Source of the DNA: a virus
DNA length: 26,357 bases
IMG/VR virus record: IMGVR_UViG_3300037134_000176
Coordinates: 1-26,357 of that record
Direction: 5' to 3' (one strand)
Part shown: in pieces, positions 12,033-19,895 of the stretch
How the letters are laid out: each line of letters opens with the position of its first letter
How positions within the stretch are numbered: position 1 is the first letter of the stretch
Position numbers and translations under genes: made by a program
The notes under the pieces: generated by a model
Seen by the model: the letters and a program-made list of their open reading frames with translations, nothing else
Database searches by the model: none
What the model was told of the DNA's origin: nothing

Positions 12033-13019
12033 ATGGCGCAATCAGTTGTTGGCCTGGGATTGGCATCGCCGCCGGTACAGCTTTCGAACACCGTTAACGC
12101 GATCTCCCAGAAATTCATCGTTCCAATCCTCGGCGACAACGTCTTCAAACCCTCGCCTGTTTTCTGGGCGTTGACCCGAGAAGGCAAGCGGTTTGGAGCC
12201 GGCGAGCTGATCTTCCCGGAAATCTATCAGGAAGAACTTCCCGGTGGCGCCTATTACGGCGACCAGTTGCTGGATACCTCGGTCGTGGACTCGGTTCAGC
12301 CGGCGAATCAGCAATGGAAGCCATACCGCCAGCCGGTGGTCATTCCGATTACCGACATCATCCTCAACCGTGGTGGGTCGAACAATCTTGACATCATCCG
12401 GGCGAAGTTTCAGACCGCCTCGGGCTCCTTCCTTCAGAAGCTGTCCCGCGCGCTCTGGCACACATCGCCACAGAACACATCGCTCGATGTTGACGACTTG
12501 AACTCGTGGGTGGTTTCGACCACCAACACTATTGCCGGGATCAACCGCGCTTCGTCCGCGAATGCCTGGTGGCTGCCTGCGACCGCGGCTGCCGGCGGCA
12601 GTGCTGCGCTGACTTCGGCTACGGCCGAGCCTGCCTACCAGTCCGTCACCTGGGGCTATGATGAGCCCGATCTGTTCGTGATGAACCGGACTTCCTACGC
12701 GGCCTTCAAGAACAACTTCGTCAGCAACATCCGCTTTGGCCAGGGAATGCAGGACGACGAGGCTTTGCAGGTTGGATTCCGCAACCACTTCCTGTTCAAC
12801 AATGCCGTGACCGTGGCCGACTATTTTGCGACGGCTAACCAGGCGCTGCTATTGAATTCGAAGTACATCTTCCCGGTGTTCCACGAGGCGGATTACTTCA
12901 ACGTCGATCCGTTCCTCAAGCCGAGCAACCAGCGTGTTCTCGTTTCATGCATGTACCTGACCTGGAACTTGAGCTGCATCTCGCCCAGGATGAACGTCGC
13001 GATTACGCCAATCACGTAG
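12033..13019 (+). CDS. Major capsid protein (HK97-fold type expected)
   Basis: The 328-residue product has the features of phage major capsid proteins of this size. It has an N-terminal arm, then GAYYGDQLLDTSVVDSVQPA and QQWKPYRQPVVIPITDIILN (residues about 72-112), resembling the E-loop and spine-helix entry with the strand pattern W-x4-x-(V/I)-P-(I/L)-x2-x-E/D-x-x-x-N-x-G. A helical segment follows (LDIIRAKFQTASGSFLQKLS), then DEPDLFVMNRTSYAAFKN of the A-domain, and a C-terminal beta region. It follows the scaffold and precedes decoration-like genes. CAGGAG stands upstream of the ATG. The preceding 103 bp (11930-12032) contain a TTGACA (11966-11971) without a usable -10. Confidence 0.85.
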   Translation: MAQSVVGLGLASPPVQLSNTVNAISQKFIVPILGDNVFKPSPVFWALTREGKRFGAGELIFPEIYQEELPGGAYYGDQLLDTSVVDSVQPANQQWKPYRQPVVIPITDIILNRGGSNNLDIIRAKFQTASGSFLQKLSRALWHTSPQNTSLDVDDLNSWVVSTTNTIAGINRASSANAWWLPATAAAGGSAALTSATAEPAYQSVTWGYDEPDLFVMNRTSYAAFKNNFVSNIRFGQGMQDDEALQVGFRNHFLFNNAVTVADYFATANQALLLNSKYIFPVFHEADYFNVDPFLKPSNQRVLVSCMYLTWNLSCISPRMNVAITPIT

Positions 13020-13083
13020 GACTGAGCTGGGGAAGGGAGGACAGCCGTTTGCTCCTCCCCTCCTCGTTCCAAGGAGAACCACC

Positions 13084-13521
13084 GTGACATTACCTTTTCT
13101 TGATCCAGTCTCAGCGATTATGCCGGGGTATGGCTCAGCCTCGTGTAATGGCTCCGCGACTCAGACCATTACCACCACGGCAGGGCCTACGACCCTTACG
13201 ATCGCTGCGGCCACGACCACACCTTCGACCGGCGGCACATCGTTCAACCCCAACGGCGGCCCTCCTCCCTCGGGCGGAAAAATTCGCATCCGGACCAATA
13301 CGGTAAACGCGAGCACGACAACAGCCATTACCATCACGGTGACGGACGGAACGACTACCCTTCAGGTTGGTCAAATTCCTGCCACTGCCGCCGGCAACGC
13401 GATTGACGAGACCATCAATTTTCGTACCGATCTGGCTATCACCTCAGTCAGTATCGCGGTTACTCTGGGCGGATCGACTTTCACCGCATCCGTGGATTGG
13501 GAAGTTTCGCTGACGCCGTAA
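13084..13521 (+). CDS. Small beta-rich head-surface (decoration-like) protein
   Basis: GTG at 13084 follows AAGGAG (13071-13076). The 145-residue product begins MTLPF and MPGYGSASCNGSATQ. It then has a Thr-rich stretch and a C-terminal beta domain (PSGGKIRIRTNTVNASTTTA, TVTDGTTTLQVGQIPATAAG, FRTDLAITSVSIAVT). It is paralogous at both ends to the next gene. Position directly after the capsid gene and Thr/Gly/Ala beta composition suggest a capsid decoration or spike protein. Family unknown. Confidence 0.7.
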   Translation: MTLPFLDPVSAIMPGYGSASCNGSATQTITTTAGPTTLTIAAATTTPSTGGTSFNPNGGPPPSGGKIRIRTNTVNASTTTAITITVTDGTTTLQVGQIPATAAGNAIDETINFRTDLAITSVSIAVTLGGSTFTASVDWEVSLTP

Positions 13522-13579
13522 CCCAGCAACTCAGTACCAGCTAACCGGATTTTAGCTCAAGCAGGATTGGAGAAACACA

Positions 13580-14332
13580 ATGGCACTTCCATTCAAGAAT
13601 TCTGTTGCGCAGACGATGCCCGGGTTCGGCTCACCGTCCTGCTACGGCAGCGTGGCGCAAGTTGCCGCGGCAGCCGCCACCACTACCATAAACATTCCCG
13701 GCCCGGCCAAGGCTGGGCCAACCGGGTTTTCGGTAACGCCCGGAACGCCCGGAACGCTGATCGCTATCTTCGGCCTCGTTGCCATCTACGCCGATGGGTC
13801 GGTTTCGGCGCCGGTCTACTACACCTTGACTACGGCCAACGCATCCACGTCCACGTACATTTTCACCTGGACAGCGGCCACGGATGGCGTCTCCGGAACG
13901 ACCAAGTATTCATCTTTCCTGGTCGGATATGTCGGAGCGACAAGCGGTTACCCGATGATGGTTGCGCAGTTGATCGGAGCGAGCCCATACACGCTTTCGA
14001 CGGCTGTTCTGCCCACCACGGGTCTTGTGTCCTTCAGTGGCGGCCAGTCCGCAGCGTTCAACGCGGCCGGCGATCCAGCCCCGAGTTCGGGCAAGATTCG
14101 TGTCCGGACCAATACCGTCGGCTCAACCGGCACAACGACCGTGGTCCTCACGGTTACCGACGGCACAAATACCATGCAGGTGGGGCAGATTCCCACTACG
14201 GCGGCGGGAGTGGGGATTGACCAGGTGATCGATTTTGTGACCGATCTCGCGATTACCGGAGTCACCGCTGCGGTGACCATGGCGGTCTCGGCGCAGACTG
14301 CGGTTGTCGAGATGGAGTGCAGCCTGGTCTAG
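13580..14332 (+). CDS. Paralogous head-surface protein with an inserted Fn3/Ig-like domain
   Basis: The 250-residue product shares its start (MALPF, MPGFGSPSCYGSVAQ) and its C-terminal domain (SSGKIRVRTNTVGSTGTTTV, TVTDGTNTMQVGQIPTTAAG, FVTDLAITGVTAAVT) with the gene before it. Between them, residues about 45-150 form an extra segment. TLIAIFGLVAIYADGSVSAP, then YIFTWTAATDGVSGTTKYSS, looks like an Fn3- or Ig-like sandwich, common as an add-on to phage surface proteins for weak binding to cells or glycans. GGAG precedes the ATG. A duplication followed by domain gain or loss is the simplest explanation. Decoration role inferred from position. Confidence 0.7.
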   Translation: MALPFKNSVAQTMPGFGSPSCYGSVAQVAAAAATTTINIPGPAKAGPTGFSVTPGTPGTLIAIFGLVAIYADGSVSAPVYYTLTTANASTSTYIFTWTAATDGVSGTTKYSSFLVGYVGATSGYPMMVAQLIGASPYTLSTAVLPTTGLVSFSGGQSAAFNAAGDPAPSSGKIRVRTNTVGSTGTTTVVLTVTDGTNTMQVGQIPTTAAGVGIDQVIDFVTDLAITGVTAAVTMAVSAQTAVVEMECSLV

Positions 14333-14370
14333 GATCGGGTTGACCTGATTTTGTTGTTGCTGCCCACTGT

Positions 14371-14411
14371 CGGCGGATGGTCTACCTGACCGGGGCCATC
14401 CGTCGATTTTT
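14371..14411 (+). terminator. Rho-independent terminator between head and tail modules
   Basis: CGGCGGATGG (14371-14380) pairs with CCATCCGTCG (14396-14405): ten pairs, one G-T, with a 15-base loop, followed at once by ATTTTT (14406-14411). This is a good intrinsic terminator, 39 bp after the stop of the second decoration-like gene. It would separate or attenuate transcription between head genes and tail genes. The ribosome site of the next gene starts 4 bases later. Confidence 0.7.
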
Positions 14412-14426
14412 CGTTAGGAGGACCAA

Positions 14427-15770
14427 TTGGCCCAGTGGAGTTTAGTAGGCGATGTCCTCATGGCCTTGAGAGAAATGGCAGGAGACCCTCCTGCCAATCT
14501 CCCTGCGCCTTCCAACGTTGTTGTCACTCCTGCTCCGACCGGTGCGCTCAATATCTGGTTTTCTGTCACCCAACTCACTCCGTGGGGCGAGTCCCCTGCG
14601 TCCACTGAGGTTGCTGTCACCACCGGGGCCATCGGCTCGACCTTCACGATTACCGGCAACTGCTCGTTCGCCGCGACCCAGATCAACGTCTACTTTACCC
14701 TCGGCGGTGCCGGCGGTGAGGACCGCTACTTTCCCTACACCGTCCCCGCAGGGGGCATCGGCACGTTCTCGATTCCGTTCACTCTTTCAATCGCTGGAAT
14801 CGTACAGGGGTTCCCGCCAGCGCGCAGTTCAGCCTGGTTGCCGGATACGGATGGAACGGCATTGAGCGCGTCGGCGTTGTACAGATGGGTCGACGAAGGG
14901 CTGGATGTTATCACGTCGATCACGGAAGGCATTCGTGATGTGACAGGCATTCCCTCAACTTATGGCCAAGCCCAGTACCAGGTCATATCCAACTGGCGCT
15001 CGCTGACTTCGGGGTTTTTCGACGGGTATCCAATCACCATGGGTAGCAAGTCCGATATTTTTCGGCGCTCGGGTGTCAGAGGTATTTCAGGTACGACGGT
15101 TATGAACCAGGACTCGGTGGTTCAGCAGATCGAGCTTTACCCGCAGTCTTCACGAACCTCTGGCACGGGTGTTCTGTCTGCTCCGCTCTCCTCCACAGCG
15201 ACCGTGGTCCCATACACCGTAGGCGCGACCGGCTGGGTGCTTGGCTTCGGTCTTGCTTTGCTCGGGCCTTATCCGGCTGATCCGTCTGCCTCGGAACTCA
15301 TATACTATTCCGGCAATGTTTCCAATCAGCTCTCACCCTGCACCCGAGGTATGGGCGGGACCATCGCACAGGCATGGCCTGCCGGTACCCCTGTCTCGGA
15401 GTGCAACATCTACTTCTCTGGCATTCGCTATCCGCTGCACTACCAGCGTGGCCAAGCTAACAACCAGCTTCAGCTTCCTCCAGCTTGGATAGATGCTTTG
15501 AAGGATTATCTGTCGTCTCGGTTTAAGGGCGCCGAACAAGATATCGAAGGCCAGCAGGCAATGCTGAAATCTTGTGAGCAGAAGTGCCAGGCGATCAAAG
15601 GAAACCGACAGGTGATGAGCCCAAGACAGGTACAGGTTGGCGGGCAAAACGGCCCGGAGGTGTGTAGCGGGCTCGGAGGATTTTTCGGCGGCGTGATTTT
15701 GCCAGCTATCTTATTTGTTTTCTTGTGTTTAGGGTTGCCTCATGTGCTTCCCATAATTGTGGGGGGCTAG
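14427..15770 (+). CDS. Probable head-tail adaptor-like protein with Ig-like N-terminus and hydrophobic C-terminus
   Basis: TTG at 14427 has TAGGAGG (14415-14421) five bases upstream. Of 447 residues, 27-125 look like an Fn3/Ig-like domain (VTPAPTGALNIWFSVTQLTP, ATQINVYFTLGGAGG). Residues 145-200 hold a helical pattern ALYRWVDEGLDVITSITEGI followed by GQAQYQVISNWRS. This pattern is like short-tail adaptor (gp11/gp4-type) proteins, in which helices with 'W-(L/V)-x2-(G/A)-L-x2-(I/V)' precede a 'Y-x-(L/V)-P/S' strand. The last 30 residues (GGFFGGVILPAILFVFLCLG then LPHVLPIIVGG) are hydrophobic enough to span a membrane, unusual for an adaptor. The stop abuts the next ATG (15771). Function from position and faint pattern only. 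Confidence 0.6.
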   Translation: MAQWSLVGDVLMALREMAGDPPANLPAPSNVVVTPAPTGALNIWFSVTQLTPWGESPASTEVAVTTGAIGSTFTITGNCSFAATQINVYFTLGGAGGEDRYFPYTVPAGGIGTFSIPFTLSIAGIVQGFPPARSSAWLPDTDGTALSASALYRWVDEGLDVITSITEGIRDVTGIPSTYGQAQYQVISNWRSLTSGFFDGYPITMGSKSDIFRRSGVRGISGTTVMNQDSVVQQIELYPQSSRTSGTGVLSAPLSSTATVVPYTVGATGWVLGFGLALLGPYPADPSASELIYYSGNVSNQLSPCTRGMGGTIAQAWPAGTPVSECNIYFSGIRYPLHYQRGQANNQLQLPPAWIDALKDYLSSRFKGAEQDIEGQQAMLKSCEQKCQAIKGNRQVMSPRQVQVGGQNGPEVCSGLGGFFGGVILPAILFVFLCLGLPHVLPIIVGG

Positions 15771-18494
15771 ATGGCAGCGAAGACGGTTTCGCAAAAAAAG
15801 TTCGCTAAATTGGTGGCAAGCACGGGCTCTTTAAGCCAGCCCCCCGGCGCGCTCCCCCGTCTTTCGAACCTTCTTTTCAACCAGCGCGGATCTCTGCAAA
15901 TTTGCAACGGCTCCCACTCCATCGGCTCCCTCCCCGCCCCATTCCTCTCTCCCGCATGGCTGGCCGTCTTCACCAAATACGCCAGTGGACAGTATCCTCT
16001 CTACCCGACTCTGGCTTTTCCTAACGGGCTTCTTATTGCTGAGCCAACCGTATTTACCGCGTTCATAACTTCAGGTGCGGCGACTAATCCTCCTGGGGTG
16101 TACACCTTCGTTATCGTCGCCAAGGGGCCTATCATAGGGGAGCATTCTGACCCGAATTTAGCCTTTTTCCGTCTTAATGTCGGTGTGGCATTCCCTTCAG
16201 TGGTATTCAATTGGTCTGTTGTTCCCTATGCCACAAGCTACGATGTGTATTACACGGACGGTTTGTTTCCCGCGACAACAGGAAACTTGATACTTCCTGG
16301 GAACACAGGAAACACAGCGACCTTCACAGGTTCCCTGACCGCGGGCTCAACGCCCATCCCGCAAGGTAACACCAGTTTCCTTCTACAGCTTTTCATAGGT
16401 TCGGTCACTCCGCCTAGTAAGATCATTGATTTTGTTGCTGTTTCTGCTGGTGCTTTCCCGTCCACACAGCCACAGCCAGCGCAACTGGCCCCCGGCGACC
16501 CCAACTTTGTATTCGACACCATAAGCACGACTCCGCAGACTTTTGTCCCCAGTACGATCAACACCGGTGGCGTTGGGGCGGGTTCTAGTTACGGAAATCC
16601 GGTCGATACGAATTCCGCTGTGGTGGTTTCTGGGTTCCCTTCTTTTTCCCCGTCTCCTGGGCAGAGCCTTGTCCTCAGTCTGAATGTTAACGGTAGCATC
16701 ACACTCTCCTTTTCTGGGGGCAATGCGAGCAACGTTCAGTACCAATATTCCTTGGATGGAGGATCGTCGTGGGCTACGTTTAATTCGCAGTACCCCACCG
16801 GCGGCGGGGGTGGCTCATGGAACCAGAATTTGAATATCACCATTCCGTCGACCATCACAAATCTGAATCAGCTTCAAATCCGGATTGTCGCGACGGCTTA
16901 TCCTGGTGCTTTGCTCCCCGGTATCACCTCAGTCAACGGCAGTATTGGAGCGACTGTATCGCTGGCCACAGCAACTTCATCGTCCTTCTCGCCCTACGGA
17001 GGAATCTCCGGTCTGGCCTGCGTGATCCCGATGGAAGTCCAGTTCGCCGGCAAGGAAATCCTGATCCTGGGAAACGGTTACGCGCCGCAGCAATGCGATC
17101 CTTCGTTGCTCAGTTCGGCGGCGCCGACTCCTCTCACCAATACCTTTCAAGCTGCGTACCCGACCTGGCAGGTATCGGTTTCCTGGCTGACTGGATCGCA
17201 GATATCCGCCCTCTACGGTTCAACCAATTACCTGTTCACGGCCACCCAGGGCGGCGTCTCCGGTTCTGGCACGACTCCGTTCACCGGCACTCCGCCGGCG
17301 AAGGGGTCCGCAGTCGCCGACGGATCGGTAATTTGGACATCGCAAGGCCCAATCGTTGCCTCTGTTGCTCCCCGCGGTGCCGCGCATGCTGTTGCCTATG
17401 CTGGTTCCCTCTGGTTAGCCAACACATCTCCATCGACGACCTCCGATGGTATCGACGGGCCGACCTGCCTGAAAATGTCTGACTCGAATAACCCGAACTC
17501 TTGGAATCCGGTTAACACCGCTTTCATTGGCCGGGATGATGGGAGCCAGATCACTGGGCTTCAGTCGTTCACGATTGCGGCCCTTGGAATCTCTCCGACC
17601 GGCTCCCTTTGCGTGTTCAAGGAATTCCAGACCTATCAGGTGATTGGCGTCTTCGGTTCAGCCACCTTCGAGATCCAGCCGGCTCAAACCAATCTTGGTT
17701 GCCTGGCCGCCCGGTCGATTCAGTTTCTGCCTGGGTTCGGCGTTGTGCGCTTTAGCCACCTGGGCTTCGCCGTATTTGACGGGATCAACGACCGGTTGAT
17801 ATCGGAAGACATCAGGCCTTATCTATTCGGCGGGGTGGACTCGGAAGCTGACCTGGTCCCGGTCGATCCAGCCTATGCCTACCTATCGCAATCGGCACAG
17901 ACTGTCTCCCCACCGATGTACCTGTGCGCAATGCCGTTGGTTGGGGGCGTCGGCGCGCTCACCCGGCTGTTCTGCTACGACCTGGTGATGAAAGCCTGGA
18001 CTGTGCTCGATCTGCCCTGGGCGATCTCGTCTCTCAACGCAGTGTCGGCGGGCGAAGGCTATCCGTTGGTGCTCGCAGGCAAGACTGACGGCACAATCCA
18101 ACGCATGCAGTCCGGGGATTTGAATTGGGATCAGGGGGCGGCAGACCAGTCGAACGTGGCTTGGTCGTTCCGCACGCCCGACTTGTTTGGAGAAGGAAGT
18201 AGCCAGAAAATTTTTTATGAGCAGGCTGTGATTAAAGGCTATGGGTCGACTTCAATGGTCCAGTCGATCATCGCACAACTTTGGCTGGACGGCCAACAAC
18301 TCGGTCCCCAAGGAATTGACGTCGTTCCTCAAGGCGGATCAAACCTGTTTGAGGCCCGGGTCAAGATTTTCCGCTCCGGTTATCGCGCGCACATCGACTT
18401 CTCGGGATCGGGCGGCGGCGCGGCCGGGGTGATCGATGCCGTGGATTGGGCAGTTGCCCCAAAAAGCACTATGGCAAGGCGGATTATTAGTTAG
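15771..18494 (+). CDS. Tail nozzle / tail stabilisation protein (gp10/gp12-like beta-propeller)
   Basis: The 907-residue product has the hallmarks of short-tail nozzle proteins. Near the N-terminus is PPGALPRLSNLLFNQRGSLQ. In the C-terminal half come AYAGSLWLANTSPSTTSDGI, KMSDSNNPNSWNPVNT, DDGSQITGLQSF, LCVFKEFQTYQVIGVFG, LGCLAARSIQFLPGFGVVRF and GFAVFDGINDRLIS. The series 'D-x-x-(N/P)-x-W', 'D-G-x-I-x-x-L', 'FK-x-x-x-x-Y-x-(V/I)-x-G', 'GC-x-A-x-(R)-S-I' and 'G-(I/F)-x-x-x-DG' is typical. Residues about 80-220 contain an inserted Fn3-like domain (TPPSKIIDFVAVSA) and Ser/Gly-rich loops. It closes the tail and holds DNA before ejection. The last 8 bp overlap a convergent minus-strand gene. Confidence 0.8.
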   Translation: MAAKTVSQKKFAKLVASTGSLSQPPGALPRLSNLLFNQRGSLQICNGSHSIGSLPAPFLSPAWLAVFTKYASGQYPLYPTLAFPNGLLIAEPTVFTAFITSGAATNPPGVYTFVIVAKGPIIGEHSDPNLAFFRLNVGVAFPSVVFNWSVVPYATSYDVYYTDGLFPATTGNLILPGNTGNTATFTGSLTAGSTPIPQGNTSFLLQLFIGSVTPPSKIIDFVAVSAGAFPSTQPQPAQLAPGDPNFVFDTISTTPQTFVPSTINTGGVGAGSSYGNPVDTNSAVVVSGFPSFSPSPGQSLVLSLNVNGSITLSFSGGNASNVQYQYSLDGGSSWATFNSQYPTGGGGGSWNQNLNITIPSTITNLNQLQIRIVATAYPGALLPGITSVNGSIGATVSLATATSSSFSPYGGISGLACVIPMEVQFAGKEILILGNGYAPQQCDPSLLSSAAPTPLTNTFQAAYPTWQVSVSWLTGSQISALYGSTNYLFTATQGGVSGSGTTPFTGTPPAKGSAVADGSVIWTSQGPIVASVAPRGAAHAVAYAGSLWLANTSPSTTSDGIDGPTCLKMSDSNNPNSWNPVNTAFIGRDDGSQITGLQSFTIAALGISPTGSLCVFKEFQTYQVIGVFGSATFEIQPAQTNLGCLAARSIQFLPGFGVVRFSHLGFAVFDGINDRLISEDIRPYLFGGVDSEADLVPVDPAYAYLSQSAQTVSPPMYLCAMPLVGGVGALTRLFCYDLVMKAWTVLDLPWAISSLNAVSAGEGYPLVLAGKTDGTIQRMQSGDLNWDQGAADQSNVAWSFRTPDLFGEGSSQKIFYEQAVIKGYGSTSMVQSIIAQLWLDGQQLGPQGIDVVPQGGSNLFEARVKIFRSGYRAHIDFSGSGGGAAGVIDAVDWAVAPKSTMARRIIS

Positions 18495-18852
18495 CTGTAT
18501 CGCCAAGGTTTGCGGTTGGTTCGCTGCGTTCCCAAGTAACACGCATAGTTATAGGGCGTTGTGTCAATAACCTGCCTTGCGTTGCGAGTCGGCGTCGAAC
18601 CTCCTGCTGGTACTCGGGATTGGTCTTTACCTGAACACTCTGTACGCGGTTTCTGTCCCAACACACTTGGCAACCAAACACGTGGGTATGATCCTTATGC
18701 GCTAGGAAAAGCATCCTTTTGGATGTGCCTGCCGGGTGTTCCGGATTTTTGCAGTCAGGAGAGTCTGCGACTGCCGCAGCACCGGCCGATGTCGTTGCTG
18801 CGCTTACCGCGACCGCCGCAGTTAAAAACTGAATGAATTGGCGTCTGTTCAT
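18487..18852 (-). CDS. Hypothetical secreted protein with Tat-like signal peptide
   Basis: The minus-strand start at 18852 has AAAGGA five bases upstream; the frame is open further up to 18915 without a ribosome site. The 121-residue product opens NRRQFIQFLTAAVAVSAATT, a twin-arginine RRxF motif followed by a hydrophobic core and an AGA-A-type cleavage site near residue 25. The mature part has Cys34 and a HVFGCQVCWDRNR segment (Cys61/Cys64), then a charged region (NPEYQQEVRRRLATQGRLL). It could be exported to the periplasm or cell surface, for example to alter the host envelope, but no family is recognised. Last gene of a four-gene minus-strand cassette; its stop overlaps the tail nozzle stop by 8 bp. 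Confidence 0.7.
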   Translation of the reverse strand: MNRRQFIQFLTAAVAVSAATTSAGAAAVADSPDCKNPEHPAGTSKRMLFLAHKDHTHVFGCQVCWDRNRVQSVQVKTNPEYQQEVRRRLATQGRLLTQRPITMRVTWERSEPTANLGDTAN

Positions 18853-18866
18853 TTGAGTCCTTTCTC

Positions 18867-19208
18867 TTAATATGCTCCGCCAGGGAGTTCTTGCTGCTCG
18901 TCTTCGTTGGGCCAAGCGGGCGCGTGTCCGATTGCCTCCGGTTTCACATAGGCCCCCTTAGGAGGGGCATAGGCGGGCTCAACGACAAACTCAACCATCG
19001 GGCCTATCTTGAACCATTTCCCGCGGTTGGGGCAATCCGCCTCGCCCTCGATGTTCTGTGGCCGATGATAGACAGCATCGTGCGCGGAACTCCAGTAGAA
19101 CAGTTCTTTGCAGTAATGGCACAGCCCTGCTGGGCATAAGCCGGGGATAGTTCCGTCGTCGTTGCACAAATAAACAACCTGCATGTCGGTACGATTGTCA
19201 TTCGGCAT
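18867..19208 (-). CDS. Cys-rich (zinc-ribbon-like) hypothetical protein
   Basis: The start at 19208 has GGGAGAAG nearby upstream and overlaps the end of the preceding gene by 11 nt. The 113-residue product has Cys15, Cys25, Cys30, Cys33 and Cys59 (GLCPAGLCHYCKELFYW, then EADCPNRGKW), suggesting a metal-binding fold. The C-terminal 40 residues are Pro/Glu-rich (VVEPAYAPPKGAYVKPEAIG). It lies 14 bp upstream of the Tat-signal gene. Function unknown. Confidence 0.65.
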   Translation of the reverse strand: MPNDNRTDMQVVYLCNDDGTIPGLCPAGLCHYCKELFYWSSAHDAVYHRPQNIEGEADCPNRGKWFKIGPMVEFVVEPAYAPPKGAYVKPEAIGHAPAWPNEDEQQELPGGAY

Positions 19209-19497
19209 CTTCGACTTCTCCCGGCAGAGGCTTTGACAGATCGATGCAGCCGCCTGACGCCGCACTATCCACCGCCACGTTCGCTTGCATCGCCACCAGT
19301 ACATCATCGAGATGGAGGCATTCCTTGAGATTCACATACAGAGGCAGTGGGTCTTCTGTCACGAATTTCGCGTGGCCGCTACTGCTGTCCGGCTCAACAT
19401 CGTACAAAGGGGCAATTCTAGCCTGTCTGTAGGGAGGGGACCACAATACACGGTCCCCGTTCTCCGCTTTGCGGCCATTCTTGTAACATGCGATCAT
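19198..19497 (-). CDS. Hypothetical protein, 99 residues
   Basis: The ATG at 19497 overlaps the previous minus-strand stop (19494) by 4 nt in an ATGA arrangement. The product begins MIACYKNGRKAENGDRVLWS and has HAKFVTEDPLPLYVNLKECL, then HLDDVLVAM. The first 20 residues fit a short beta domain seen in small phage proteins (K-N-G-R-x-A-x-x-G-D-x-V). No family can be named. Its strict coupling to both neighbours supports the cassette as one operon. Confidence 0.65.
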   Translation of the reverse strand: MIACYKNGRKAENGDRVLWSPPYRQARIAPLYDVEPDSSSGHAKFVTEDPLPLYVNLKECLHLDDVLVAMQANVAVDSAASGGCIDLSKPLPGEVEDAE

Positions 19498-19817
19498 CTT
19501 CCCGCCTCTTTGGTGGAAGTTGTAATGATTTTGATTCCGGTTTCAGGTTTAGCTTGCCAGATTGATGGATTGGGGCCAATGCGTTCGACGGGGATTGTCA
19601 AATAATCCTGCTCGCCTACCGTGAAATGCGCAACACTAAGGTTTTCATACGGAACGCAAAGCCCGGGGCTTTTGAGAGGATATGTTCCTTCGCTCTTACC
19701 CAGTGTGGCCATTCGCAACCAATTGTGAATCGTCCTCTGTTCCTTCTTTGCCGCCGCTCGGATCGCCGCTGTTTCTTCAACGGAACATTTGATGTAAAAT
19801 GTAGTCGTCTTTGGCAT
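19494..19817 (-). CDS. Ribbon-helix-helix-like protein leading the minus-strand cassette
   Basis: The 107-residue product starts at ATG 19817; the frame extends to an ATG at 19847 that has no ribosome site and overlaps the -35-like TTGACA. Residues 1-45 (MPKTTTFYIKCSVEETAAIR, AAAKKEQRTIHNWLRMATLG) follow the plan of ribbon-helix-helix regulators and relaxosome accessory proteins: strand, then 'S-x-x-E-x-x-x-I-x-x-A-A-x-x-x-x-R-T-I-x-x-W-L-R'. Residues 60-107 are beta-rich (HFTVGEQDYLTIPVERIGPN). A DNA-binding role, perhaps control of its own promoter, is plausible. First gene of the cassette, with a 4-nt overlap to the next gene. Confidence 0.65.
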   Translation of the reverse strand: MPKTTTFYIKCSVEETAAIRAAAKKEQRTIHNWLRMATLGKSEGTYPLKSPGLCVPYENLSVAHFTVGEQDYLTIPVERIGPNPSIWQAKPETGIKIITTSTKEAGR

Positions 19818-19823
19818 TGCCCT

Positions 19824-19852
19824 ATTCGAGCAGAGTTTACGAGCCATGTCAA
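19824..19852 (-). promoter_or_regulatory. Promoter-like element for the minus-strand cassette
   Basis: On the minus strand TTGACA (complement of 19847-19852) is a perfect -35 hexamer. Seventeen bases on lies TCGAAT (complement of 19824-19829), a weak -10 match. Transcription would begin close to the ATG at 19817, so the message could be nearly leaderless; no Shine-Dalgarno is seen before that ATG. Confidence 0.45.
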
Positions 19853-19895
19853 GACTTTTTTAGGTTAATTGTAGACTACGAAAGAGGCATGAAAC

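Noticed and set aside
12042-12788. 248-codon minus-strand frame inside the capsid gene
   Set aside because: Opposite-strand shadow; Arg/Val/Gly-rich, no start signal.
13029-13065. Terminator after the capsid gene (GGGAGG...CCTCCC)
   Set aside because: Only a 6-bp stem and no T-tract.
13567-14220. 217-codon plus-strand frame overlapping the second decoration-like gene
   Set aside because: His/Arg/Gly-rich out-of-frame reading; the 13580 frame has paralogy with its neighbour.
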